IMG/VR virus record: IMGVR_UViG_3300009431_000035
Coordinates: 1 to 43,339 of that record
DNA from: a virus
Length of the DNA stretch: 43,339 bases
Reading direction: 5' to 3' (one strand)
Shown: positions 24,277 through 31,187 of the stretch, piece by piece
How positions within the stretch are numbered: position 1 is the stretch's first letter
How the letters are laid out: every line of letters begins with the position of its first letter
Made by a program: the position numbers and the translations under genes
Notes under the pieces: generated by a model
What the model was told of the DNA's origin: nothing
Database searches by the model: none
Seen by the model: the letters and a program-made list of their open reading frames with translations, nothing else

Positions 24277-24636
24277 ATGTCTGACAACGATCAAGCGTTC
24301 GGGCGGTTCTCGACGGTTCCGGCGGCGTGGGACGGGATGCGGCTGTACGACTGGGGTCAGGCCGGTCTCCGGTCGCAGGGGAATTGCTGGGTTCGGGCCG
24401 AGGGGCGTCGGCCTCGCAAGTCGTTTGACTTCCACGTCGGCACCTGCGAGTTCGAGGTCCTGCCGTGCGGCGGCGACCGCAAGTTCCTGTATCGGGTGAA
24501 GGCCATTGCCGGCAGCGAAATGTGGCCGGTCTACGAGCGGGCCGGGAAGTTCTGGGCGCGTCGCTACTACCTGGTGCCGGCGATGGCCATGCGGATGGCT
24601 CGCGAGCAGGAAGCCGCCCAGGCGGCGGTGGCGTAG
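24277..24636 (+). CDS. Hypothetical protein of the plus-strand island
   Basis: 119 residues from the ATG at 24277, chosen because GGGAGATAAAACC precedes it. An in-frame ATG at 24211 lacks a ribosome binding site. The sequence reads MSDNDQAFGRFSTVPAAWDG, then MRLYDWGQAGLRSQGNCWVR. It has a beta-rich aromatic core (SFDFHVGTCEFEVLPCGG, KFWARRYYLVPAMAMRM) with several Cys. No family is recognised. The gene is followed by a tandem hairpin spacer and two more small genes in the same direction, probably one transcript. Confidence 0.66.
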   Translation: MSDNDQAFGRFSTVPAAWDGMRLYDWGQAGLRSQGNCWVRAEGRRPRKSFDFHVGTCEFEVLPCGGDRKFLYRVKAIAGSEMWPVYERAGKFWARRYYLVPAMAMRMAREQEAAQAAVA

Positions 24637-24701
24637 TGCGGCCGGGGCCCGCACCCGGCCGTCGCCGCTGGCGGCGTCCGGGCCCGGGCCTGGCATAGGG
24701 C
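24636..24701 (+). repeat. Structured intergenic module, copy 1
   Basis: Directly after the stop codon, GTGCGG/CCGCAC (24636-24641, 24649-24654) forms a hairpin. A second pairing follows, CGCCGC/GCGGCG around 24663-24676, then TCCGGGC, CGGGCCTGGCAT (24685-24696) and a third stem CCTGGC/GCCAGG just before the next ribosome binding site. The order of elements matches the spacer at 25270-25333. Confidence 0.5.
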
Positions 24702-24727
24702 CAGGCAGAAATCGAAAGGACAGAACG

Positions 24728-25003
24728 ATGGCGAAGCGCAACAGGCCGGCAACTTACGAGGCGGAACATAAGGGTCGGAAGGTCCGCGTGGCGGTCCCCG
24801 ACGCGGTCGACGAGGGCGAGCTGTTCGCGGGCCTGCAGGACAACCTCAGCCCCGAGGCGGTGGCGGCCATCGCGGCGTACCTGCAGCCGGTGGCCACGAA
24901 CAACGCGGCGGTGAACCGGCAGGTGGCGTGGTTCCGGGATCGGCTGGTCGAGCTGCTTGGGGCCAGCCAGTTCGACGTGCTGTGCAATGACCTCGGTCTC
25001 TAA
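24728..25003 (+). CDS. Hypothetical protein of the plus-strand island
   Basis: 91 residues behind GAAAGGACAGAACG. The sequence reads MAKRNRPATYEAEHKGRKVR, then VAVPDAVDEGELFAGLQDNL and a long helical part VNRQVAWFRDRLVELLGASQ. It has no membrane segment or metal motif. The leader ATCGAAAGGACAGAACG is nearly repeated before the next gene (ATCGGAAAGGGCAGAACG), so the two genes may descend from duplicated cassette units or share translation control. Function unknown. Confidence 0.66.
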   Translation: MAKRNRPATYEAEHKGRKVRVAVPDAVDEGELFAGLQDNLSPEAVAAIAAYLQPVATNNAAVNRQVAWFRDRLVELLGASQFDVLCNDLGL

Positions 25004-25020
25004 TCGGAAAGGGCAGAACG

Positions 25021-25263
25021 ATGGCATCGAATCAGACGGCGACGGGCATGCGGAAGGTGACGGTCAGGTCGGCTCGGGTGTACACGAGGAAGGCGGCGGT
25101 TCAGGACGCGGCGGTCATCCCGGACCGGCTCGCGGAACTGACGCTGTTCGTGCTGGGCATGCACGCGGCCAACGGCGACTTCGGCTGGGTGACCGACATG
25201 GTCGCGGAATTCGAGGCGGGCAACTTCGAGCCGACCGAGGCGCTCTCGGCGGTGGAATTCTGA
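25021..25263 (+). CDS. Hypothetical protein of the plus-strand island
   Basis: 80 residues. The N-terminal third is basic (MRKVTVRSARVYTRKAAVQD). The rest is acidic and helical (ELTLFVLGMHAANGDFGWVT), ending EPTEALSAVEF. It follows the 91-residue gene by 17 bases and has the same type of ribosome binding site. A tandem hairpin spacer comes next. The basic/acidic split suggests a small nucleic-acid or protein-binding factor. No family known to me. Confidence 0.63.
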   Translation: MASNQTATGMRKVTVRSARVYTRKAAVQDAAVIPDRLAELTLFVLGMHAANGDFGWVTDMVAEFEAGNFEPTEALSAVEF

Positions 25264-25269
25264 GCAGTG

Positions 25270-25333
25270 GTGCGGGCGGCCAGGCCCGCACGCGGACGTC
25301 GCCGGCGGCGGCTTCCGCGTCCGGGCCTGGCAT
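25270..25333 (+). repeat. Structured intergenic module, copy 2
   Basis: A perfect hairpin GTGCGGGC (25270-25277) / GCCCGCAC (25284-25291) is followed by a second stem CGCGGA (25291-25296) / TCCGCG (25314-25319), then GTCCGGGCCTGGCAT (25319-25333). The same order is seen at 24636-24696 and, less exactly, at 23870-23918. No poly-T follows. Confidence 0.5.
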
Positions 25334-25363
25334 TCGGTCGGGCCTCAAATTGGGAGACGCATC

Positions 25364-25993
25364 ATGAATGCGAATCAGGTAGTCACTGGCGAGTTGTATC
25401 GGGTCTCGGGTCGGGCTGGCGTGGCCATCGTGCGGCTGACGCGGAAGCGTGACGGCAAGCCCGGCTGGGACGGCATCGACATCGCCACGCGGCGTGGCGT
25501 GACGGTGGCCTCGGCGAAGCGTGTCCTCACCAGGTGCGACCGCAATGGGAAGGCCCTCGAGTCGGCCTTGGCGATCCCCGCCGATCGGGCGAAGCCGGCC
25601 CGCAAGAAGCCGGCGAAGCGTGGGCGGCGTCGGTCGGCCGAGGACCTGGCCGAGGAAATCGCCACGGCGGCCGACGCCAAGACGGCGGGGAAGTCCAAGG
25701 CCAAGGGCGGCCGCAAGGCCAAGGCCAAGCGTCGGAAGGTGGGCATCCTGGACCTGGCGGCGCGGCTGCTGGCCCAGGGCGGCAAGCCGCAGACGCCGGC
25801 CCAGCTGGTGGCCACGGCCCTCGAGCAGAAGCTGTGGTCGACGTCGGGCAAGACGCCGGCGGCCACGCTCTATGCGGCCATCATCCGGGAGATCTCCCGG
25901 GCTGGCGACCAGGCCCGCTTCCGCAAGACGGCGCCGAATACGTTTGAGGCCACCGCCGCCGGGCGGGCCTGGGCGAAGAACCAGGCGGCCTGA
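25364..25993 (+). CDS. HARE-HTH domain protein with basic linker
   Basis: 209 residues with GGGAGACGCATC ribosome binding site. Residues 1-70 form a small domain (MNANQVVTGELYRVSGRAGV, ending with SALAIP). Residues 75-120 are a Lys/Arg/Ala linker (KPARKKPAKRGRRRSAEDLA). Residues about 125-200 match the HARE-HTH winged helix: KVGILDLAARLLAQGGKPQT, then LWSTSGKTPAATLYAAIIRE and RFRKTAPNTFEAT. This domain occurs in chromatin and restriction-related proteins and is thought to bind DNA. As last gene of the island it may regulate the others or sense DNA state. Confidence 0.8.
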   Translation: MNANQVVTGELYRVSGRAGVAIVRLTRKRDGKPGWDGIDIATRRGVTVASAKRVLTRCDRNGKALESALAIPADRAKPARKKPAKRGRRRSAEDLAEEIATAADAKTAGKSKAKGGRKAKAKRRKVGILDLAARLLAQGGKPQTPAQLVATALEQKLWSTSGKTPAATLYAAIIREISRAGDQARFRKTAPNTFEATAAGRAWAKNQAA

Positions 25994-26012
25994 TCGGTGC
26001 CGGCCCTGGACG

Positions 26013-26053
26013 AAGAAGGGTTGCCGCCCTACCGGCGGCGGCCCTTCTTTTTT
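26013..26053 (+). terminator. Intrinsic terminator of the plus-strand island
   Basis: A long stem GAAGGGTTGCCGCC (26015-26028) pairs with GGCGGCGGCCCTTC (26034-26047), with two T-G wobbles and a five-base loop, and is followed by TTTTTT. It ends the plus-strand operon. Its right arm and T-run also encode the KKKGRRR end of the convergent minus-strand gene. Confidence 0.82.
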
Positions 26054-26352
26054 GCGCGCTGGCTGCGGCGGTCGCTGCCGGGTGGCCTGCGCTTCGGCGT
26101 CAGCGTCAGCGGCAGGCCGGCGTCGACCAGGGCCTTGGTCATCGTGGAGTGGCTTTGCTCGATGAAGTCCAGGGCCCGGTCGCTGAACTTGACCAGGTCG
26201 GCGGCGGCCGTCTTGACGGCCTTGGGGTCGGTGCCGTCGGCCAGGTCGCGGGCGGCCTCGCGGACGCCGATGATGCATCCCCGGGCCAGACGGCATTCGG
26301 TCAGGGCTCGGTCGCCCCGGGTCTTGGGCTTGCCGCTCCAGGTGCGTTTCAT
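26029..26352 (-). CDS. Hypothetical basic helical protein after the methyltransferase
   Basis: 107 residues, ATG at 26352 in ATGA overlap with the ParB-methyltransferase gene. It begins MKRTWSGKPKTRGDRALTEC. A helical centre (VREAARDLADGTDPKAVKTA, LVKFSDRALDFIEQSHSTMT) is followed by a very basic tail (RRSQRAKKKGRRR). The basic ends suggest nucleic-acid binding. The last codons lie inside the plus-strand terminator stem. Coupled translation suggests action together with the methyltransferase, for example as an accessory DNA-binding factor. Confidence 0.66.
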   Translation of the reverse strand: MKRTWSGKPKTRGDRALTECRLARGCIIGVREAARDLADGTDPKAVKTAAADLVKFSDRALDFIEQSHSTMTKALVDAGLPLTLTPKRRPPGSDRRSQRAKKKGRRR

Positions 26353-27986
26353 TTCCGACCGCCCTTGCGACGGCGGGCCTTCTTGCCGGCGCCCTTGACG
26401 GCGGCGCGTTTGGCGCCTGTGCCGCGCGTGGTCGGGGCGGCGGCGGCTTTCTTGCGGGGCCGCCGGCGGCGGCGCTTGGGGCCCGCCTGGCGTTCGGCCT
26501 TGCGGCCGGTGAAGGCCTCCCATCGCTGGACGATGACGTCGCAATAGAGCGGGTCGAGTTCCATCAGCCGGGCGTGGCGGCCGGTCTGTTCGCAGCCGAT
26601 CAGGGTTGAGCCGCTGCCGCCGAATAGGTCGAGGACCCGGTCTCCGTGGCGGCTGCTGCAGTGGATCGCCCGCGTGGCCAGTTCGACGGGCTTCTCGGTC
26701 AGGTGGACCATCTTCTGCGGGGTGACCTTGTGAACGCGCCAGACGTCGCTGGGCGGGCCCGACCGCAGCGTGGCGTCGGCGCCCTCGGCCAGGGTCAGTT
26801 CGGTGTGCTTGCCCTCGGGCACGTCGCTGGTGATGTAGATCCGGGCGCCCGTGGGGCCCTCGAGCACCAGGCCCGGGCCGACGTCGGTGGGCTTGTCGCC
26901 GGTCGGGCCCTCGCCGGATCCGGCCGGCGGCGCGACCTGCCAGACGTCCGGGACGTTGTTGAGGCCGAAGGCGAACCAGTGCCCGGCGCCCTCGCGCCAG
27001 CCGTAGACGCACCACTCGTGGTTGCCCATGAAATCCTTCGGGGTCAGGACGGGGTGTTCCTTCACCCAGATCAGGGCTTGGCTGAAGTAGAGGCCGCTCT
27101 CGGCCAGGGCGGCGGGGTAGTTGGCGCAGTTGGCATAGCCGCCCCAGATGTAGAACCCGCGGCCGGGCTCGAGCACCCGGGCCATCTGGCCGAACCATTC
27201 GCGCAGCAGTTTCTCGAACTCGGCCGGCGGCATGAAGTCGTTTTCGAGGGCCCGGTCGCGGGGGCGTAGTTTCCGTGTGGTGCGTTTGCCCTTGTTCAGC
27301 CCGCGGGCCAGGTCGAAGGCCTGGTGGTGGCTGACGCCCTTGCCGCCGAAGCTGGACAGGCCGGCGGCGATGGCGTTGCTGCTGCGGGGCTCGACGCGGA
27401 CGTTATAGGGCGGGTCGGTATTGACCAGCTGCACGGCCTGGCCGTCGACCAGGCGGTCGACGTCGGCGGTGTCGCCGCTGTTGCCGCAGAGCAGCCGGTG
27501 GTCGCCCAGGATGTACAGGTCGCCCGGGGCGGTGGTCGCCTTGTCGGGCGGCTCGGGGATGGCGTCGGGGTCGGTCAGGCCCGTCAGCAGGGCCGGGTCG
27601 AGAAGCGCGTCTAGTTGGCCGGCGGGGAAGCCCAGGGCCTCCAGGTCGAAGTCCACGGCCTGCAATTCGCCCAGTTCGTGGGCCAGCAGTTCCATGTTCC
27701 ATTCGGCGTCCTCGCCGGTGCGGTTGTCGGCGATGCGGTAGGCGCGGGCCTGGTCCGGGGCCAGGTCGGTGGCGATGTGGACGGGCACTTTCTTCAGGCC
27801 CAGTTTGGTGGCGGCCTTCCACCGGGTGTGCCCGACGATGATGACGCCGTCGGCGTCGGCCACGATGGGCTGGCGGAATCCGAACTCGCGGAGGCTGCGG
27901 GCGACCTTGTCGACGGCGTGGTCATTGATGCGGGGGTTGCGTTCGTATGGCTTGAGCCATTCGAGCGGCTTCAGGGCGACTTTCAT
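26349..27986 (-). CDS. ParB-like nuclease / DNA methyltransferase fusion
   Basis: 545 residues with GGAGACCCGCC before the ATG. Residues 1-90 are a ParB/Srx-type domain: NPRIND, IVGHTRWKAATKLGL and ADNRT. The methyltransferase has NTDPPYNV (catalytic DPPY, residues 191-194) first and the SAM site LDLFGGSGST (FGGSGST at 455-461) last, a beta-class order for N6-adenine or N4-cytosine methylation. HLTEKPVELATRAI fits. The C-terminal 50 residues are a Lys/Arg/Ala tail. Such fusions are common in phages and protect DNA from restriction or control packaging. No cognate nuclease is adjacent. Confidence 0.9.
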   Translation of the reverse strand: MKVALKPLEWLKPYERNPRINDHAVDKVARSLREFGFRQPIVADADGVIIVGHTRWKAATKLGLKKVPVHIATDLAPDQARAYRIADNRTGEDAEWNMELLAHELGELQAVDFDLEALGFPAGQLDALLDPALLTGLTDPDAIPEPPDKATTAPGDLYILGDHRLLCGNSGDTADVDRLVDGQAVQLVNTDPPYNVRVEPRSSNAIAAGLSSFGGKGVSHHQAFDLARGLNKGKRTTRKLRPRDRALENDFMPPAEFEKLLREWFGQMARVLEPGRGFYIWGGYANCANYPAALAESGLYFSQALIWVKEHPVLTPKDFMGNHEWCVYGWREGAGHWFAFGLNNVPDVWQVAPPAGSGEGPTGDKPTDVGPGLVLEGPTGARIYITSDVPEGKHTELTLAEGADATLRSGPPSDVWRVHKVTPQKMVHLTEKPVELATRAIHCSSRHGDRVLDLFGGSGSTLIGCEQTGRHARLMELDPLYCDVIVQRWEAFTGRKAERQAGPKRRRRRPRKKAAAAPTTRGTGAKRAAVKGAGKKARRRKGGRK

Positions 27987-28348
27987 GGCGGGTCTCCGCT
28001 GGGGACCCGCGTGGGGCGTGGGCTGGCAGCCAGGGGTATTCTGCCGCGCCGGGGATGCAGCTGACAAGGCCGGGCTTTTCGTCGCCCGGGCCCGGGCTGC
28101 CGGCCTGGCGTTCTGAGGGGTCCCCCGCCGCCACACGTCGCCACACAGGCGACTTCTCGGGGCGGGCGGCCATCCAGGCGGCTTGGGGGCCCCCAGGCCA
28201 CACAGGCGGCCCTGGGGCGAAGCGGCGACATAGGGTGTTCACGCAGGCAGGAAATATAAAGACCGCGTCCGCCCGTTCTCGGCCCGGGGCTCTGCGTCGG
28301 CGACCTTGGGGAGTACCTTTTGCCTTTGCGTCGGCCGGTCCGCGTGCG
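27987..28348. other. Intergenic region upstream of the methyltransferase
   Basis: 362 bases with no convincing gene. It has two hairpins with related ACACAGG-type loops: GTCGCC/GGCGAC at 28137-28153 and CCCCAG...CTGGGG around 28191-28217. CACACAGGCGGCCCTGG at 28198-28214 is shared with the tail spacer near 6630. A promoter candidate lies at 28038-28067. AAATATAAAG near 28253 is the only AT-rich spot. Confidence 0.42.
28038..28067 (-). promoter_or_regulatory. Candidate promoter for the ParB-methyltransferase operon
   Basis: On the minus strand TTGTCA (28067-28062) and CAGAAT (28043-28038) are 18 bases apart. Transcription would begin near 28030, about 45 bases before the start codon at 27986. 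The -35 belongs to the recurring motif CTTGTCAGC-GCATC. Confidence 0.45.
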
Positions 28349-28636
28349 TTACGGGTCGGGTGTGGCGCCTGCCGGCGGCGCTGCGGGCTCATCGTATTCG
28401 TCGAGGGTGTCGCCCTCGCTGAGTCGCAGGCTTTCCTGGGCGGCCATCCGCAGCTCGACGACCACGGCGTTGATCTGCTCGAGCGTCAGGGCTCGCGTGG
28501 TGCCGTGGATGATCGTATTGAGCGGCGTGGCCTCAATGTGGAACGCGGGCGCTGCCAGGCGGCGGTCCAACTCGTGCACGACGTGGATGCGGTCGCTGAG
28601 GACGATTCTTCGGATGGTGAACAGTGATGTGGCCAT
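28349..28636 (-). CDS. Hypothetical protein of the accessory region
   Basis: 95 residues with GGAGACTACGC ribosome binding site. The sequence reads MATSLFTIRRIVLSDRIHVV, then HELDRRLAAPAFHIEATPLN. The last 20 residues are acidic and Pro-rich. A mixed alpha/beta core ends with LEQINAVVVELRMAAQESLR. It is the last gene before the 362-base spacer. No recognised family. Confidence 0.62.
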   Translation of the reverse strand: MATSLFTIRRIVLSDRIHVVHELDRRLAAPAFHIEATPLNTIIHGTTRALTLEQINAVVVELRMAAQESLRLSEGDTLDEYDEPAAPPAGATPDP

Positions 28637-28681
28637 GCGTAGTCTCCAGAACGTTGCTGGTCAGTTGGGCTTCGGCTCATG

Positions 28682-28948
28682 TCAGTTCAGGTGGGCTGGT
28701 GGCGTTCGGCGGCGGCCTCGCAGGACCTCGCGGGCCATCGGCCCGTAGTTGTCGCGGCAGGGGCAGACGCCTCGGCGCTGGGCGTGGGCGATCAGCCGCG
28801 TCATGGCCGTCATCCGGTCGGTGGTGATGGCGTGCGGGTCGGTCTGCTGCACGCGATCAGCGAGCAGCAGGGACGCAGCGACGTCGGCGATGGTCTGCCA
28901 GCTGTGGCCAGGTTCGGTGCGGGGGCGCTTGTTGGCGTGCTTTCCCAT
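28682..28948 (-). CDS. Hypothetical small protein
   Basis: 88 residues from the ATG at 28948, which follows GGAGAAACCGCA. It begins MGKHANKRPRTEPGHSWQTI and continues with ADVAASLLLADRVQQTDPHA. CPCRDNYGPMAREVLRGRRR near the end holds a Cys pair. It overlaps the membrane protein gene by 139 bases in another frame. Codon pattern and ribosome binding site support it. Function unknown. Confidence 0.62.
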   Translation of the reverse strand: MGKHANKRPRTEPGHSWQTIADVAASLLLADRVQQTDPHAITTDRMTAMTRLIAHAQRRGVCPCRDNYGPMAREVLRGRRRTPPAHLN

Positions 28949-29118
28949 TGCGGTTTCTCCCGGGTGCTGCAGGCGAGGATGGCGAAGCCGAGGATGGCCA
29001 TGCAGCCGCCGACGATTAGCCAGGCGGCCAGGTGCTCGCGGTTCGTTAGGAATAGCACCAGCAGGCCCGCCCACATCGTGGCGGCGCCGATGGCCATGCC
29101 GGCGATGGCCCAGGTCAT
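28810..29118 (-). CDS. Small membrane protein with two transmembrane segments
   Basis: 102 residues, ATG at 29118 in ATGA overlap with the Gp37/Gp68 gene. The first 52 residues contain two hydrophobic helices (AIGAATMWAGLLVLFLTN and LAAWLIVGGCMAILGFAILA). The remaining 50, Pro/Ser/Thr-rich, lie in the overlap with the next gene and may be a by-product of that overlap. It could be a holin-like or exclusion protein. The size and topology fit a class II holin, but no lysin is adjacent. Confidence 0.6.
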   Translation of the reverse strand: MTWAIAGMAIGAATMWAGLLVLFLTNREHLAAWLIVGGCMAILGFAILACSTREKPQWESTPTSAPAPNLATAGRPSPTSLRPCCSLIACSRPTRTPSPPTG

Positions 29119-30143
29119 TGGCCTGCCTCCGGCCTGGCGTCGTAGGTCTTACCGTCCAGGCGTCGGCCCGTGCGGCGTCGGCCGATCAGGTACATCGGGG
29201 CCTGTGTGCTGGTGTGGACGTCGGGCTTCACGTTGCCGGCGTTGCCCTCCAGGACCTCGCCATCGTCGCGGTCGACCAGGACCACGCGTGGCGTGCCCTT
29301 GGACGCGTCGGCGTGCGCGTCGCCGGCGTAGGGCGTCCACTCGCCCCAGGCCTTGAAGTGGTAGGCCAGGCCGTGCTCCTCGCAATCATCGCGCAGCTTG
29401 CGGGCCCAGTCGGGGTGCATCGGCCTGGCTTCATCCTTGGGGTCGGCCGTCTCGCCGCCGACGTAGATCCCGGCGAAGCACGAGCCCGTGCCCTTGCACG
29501 CGCTGCAGGCGATGGCGTTCGGGTCGGTCTCATGGTAGCCCGTGCCGTCGCACTCGTAGCACGCCCCCAGCGGCCGGGCCTGGCCGAAGGCTTGGCTGAG
29601 GACCTCGGTGCAGTCGTCGCCGCAGTGGCCGGCGGGCTCGAGGAAATCGACCGGCCCGATCAGCGGTTCGCAACTGGCCACGCGGAAGGCGGCGGGGATG
29701 CGCCTGATCAGCGGCACGCGCCAGCGGGCGTTGGCTTGATTCTCGACGGTGACGCCCAGGCCCACGTTGGCCAGGGGCCAATCGTGCGGCAGGCGGTCCG
29801 GGATGCGCTCGGGGCGCTTGGTCAGCAGGATGTAGGTGTTCCAGGGCGTCTGGCGCATCATCGTCCAGGTGTCCTCGCGCCAGGCGTCGGCCCGCGGGTC
29901 GAAGTAATCGCTCAGCGAGCAGACAAAGACCGTGCGCTGCCCTTCGTCGGGCTTCGGCCATTTCAGCGGCGAGGTGTAGCCGTCGGCGGCCGCCTGGGCG
30001 GGCCCATCGTGGAAGGCGCCGCGGCCGGTCCGCCTGGCCCACCGGGCGGCGTAGCAGTTGAAGCAGCCGGCGCTGCACGGCGTGCAGCCGATCCAGGGGT
30101 TCCACGTGGCGTCGGTCCAGCTGATGTCGGTGGTCAGTCCCAT
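29115..30143 (-). CDS. Phage Gp37/Gp68 (DUF5131) family protein with DnaJ-type zinc insertion
   Basis: 342 residues. The start shows the family signature ISWTDATWNPWIGCTPCSAG with Cys23-x3-Cys27-x2-Cys30, the spacing of a radical-SAM cluster, followed by FVCSLSDYFDP and ILLTKRPERI, all typical of DUF5131. Residues about 190-225 insert ACYECDGTGYHETDP and ACSACKGTG, two CxxCxGTG elements as in DnaJ zinc fingers. The enzyme function of the family is unproven. ATG shares a base with the stop of the upstream gene. Confidence 0.88.
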   Translation of the reverse strand: MGLTTDISWTDATWNPWIGCTPCSAGCFNCYAARWARRTGRGAFHDGPAQAAADGYTSPLKWPKPDEGQRTVFVCSLSDYFDPRADAWREDTWTMMRQTPWNTYILLTKRPERIPDRLPHDWPLANVGLGVTVENQANARWRVPLIRRIPAAFRVASCEPLIGPVDFLEPAGHCGDDCTEVLSQAFGQARPLGACYECDGTGYHETDPNAIACSACKGTGSCFAGIYVGGETADPKDEARPMHPDWARKLRDDCEEHGLAYHFKAWGEWTPYAGDAHADASKGTPRVVLVDRDDGEVLEGNAGNVKPDVHTSTQAPMYLIGRRRTGRRLDGKTYDARPEAGQ

Positions 30144-30355
30144 CACAGCACCTGCCTTAGGTCGACCACGCGGGCCGGCGGTAGCTTCTGGCGCAGCGTG
30201 CGGTCGAATTGGTCGCTGTCGGCGTCGTGGCGGACGGCGATCAGTTGGACGAAGCACTTGCACTCCACGCCTTCGCCCGTGACGCCGTTCCACACGCGGG
30301 CTTCGACGCCGTTGATGTGTGTGATCTGGTCAGTCGCTTCCATCGTGATCTTCAC
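30143..30355 (-). CDS. Conserved small phage protein
   Basis: 70 residues with a GTG start after GGAGACCGACA. The sequence reads MKITMEATDQITHINGVEAR, then VWNGVTGEGVECKCFVQLIA and ends LRQKLPPARVVDLRQVL. I recall close relatives ('ATD.IT.ldGv.vRvW.G') in many unrelated phages, usually without a known role. A beta-rich fold with HDADSDQFDRTL is predicted. It is co-translated with the Gp37/Gp68 gene. Confidence 0.74.
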   Translation of the reverse strand: MKITMEATDQITHINGVEARVWNGVTGEGVECKCFVQLIAVRHDADSDQFDRTLRQKLPPARVVDLRQVL

Positions 30356-30368
30356 TGTCGGTCTCCTT

Positions 30369-31187
30369 TCAGCCTGCCGCCCGCAGGCGTAGTTTCTCGA
30401 AGGCGCCGCCGCCGCACTTGGGGCAGCGGTCGGGTCGCGTTCGCTGGTCGATGTGGTTTCCGCAGCCGGGGCACTCCCATCGCGTGATGGCCGGCCCGAG
30501 CTTCGCCTTGCGGGCGCGGTTCACGCGGTGGCGTTGCTTGGATGCCTTGCTCGAGCCGGCCTTCAGGCGGTCGACGATGGTGGGGTCGCGTTGCTGCTGC
30601 AGCAGGCGGTTCTGGTTTCGGTCGACCATCTGCAGGTTGCTCAGGGCGTCATTCAGCTGATCGCCGTCGCGGTGGATGATCAGCATGCCCTTGGGGATCG
30701 GCCCGTGGGCTTGCTCCCAGACGTGCCTGGCCAGCGGCACCCAGCGGAACCGTGGCGGCCCGTCGTCGCGGACCTTGATCCAGTTGCGGAGCTTCCCGCG
30801 GCGGCGGCTGTTGCGTTGCTTCCTGTCGCGGCGCTGCACGATGGTGCCGACGGGCCGCCAGCGTTTGGCGCCGGCGGCACACAGGTGGCCCTTCTTGAAC
30901 TCGGTAGCCGGCGACATGTGGATGCCCTTGAGGCCCTTCGTCCAGGGCACGTTGCCCTTCTGGAAGCCGCTGGCGGTGCCGCTGATCACGTGCCGGCGAT
31001 GGGCGACGTCGGCGCGTTGGTCCGGCGTGGTGCGGGGATGGATGACGCTGACCAGGGTCGCGTAGGCCACGCGGTAGTCCCGGGCCAGGCCCTCCAGGGT
31101 GACCTCCAGGGCCAGGTACCGGCGGACCAGGTCGTCGGCGTCGGCTTCCAGGGCGGCGCGGTTGCCTCGCGGGCCCACGGTATTCAC
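30369..31187 (-). CDS. HNH endonuclease with N-terminal HTH and C-terminal zinc ribbon
   Basis: 272 residues from a GTG at 31187 in GTGA overlap. Residues about 20-50 (LEVTLEGLARDYRVAYATLV) look like a helix-turn-helix. The HNH core follows: PLARHVWEQAHGPIPKGMLI, then IHRDGDQLNDALSNLQMVDR and NQNRLL, with the His-Asn pair of HNH_3 homing-type nucleases. The C-terminus is a zinc ribbon, WECPGCGNHIDQRTRPDRCP and KCGG. It may be a free-standing homing endonuclease or a packaging/recombination nuclease. Confidence 0.86.
   Translation of the reverse strand: MNTVGPRGNRAALEADADDLVRRYLALEVTLEGLARDYRVAYATLVSVIHPRTTPDQRADVAHRRHVISGTASGFQKGNVPWTKGLKGIHMSPATEFKKGHLCAAGAKRWRPVGTIVQRRDRKQRNSRRRGKLRNWIKVRDDGPPRFRWVPLARHVWEQAHGPIPKGMLIIHRDGDQLNDALSNLQMVDRNQNRLLQQQRDPTIVDRLKAGSSKASKQRHRVNRARKAKLGPAITRWECPGCGNHIDQRTRPDRCPKCGGGAFEKLRLRAAG

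Noticed and set aside
23485-24741. Minus-strand frame of 418 codons across the plus-strand island start
   Set aside because: It is a shadow of plus-strand genes and spacers, with Pro/Arg/Ser-rich junk composition and no start signals.
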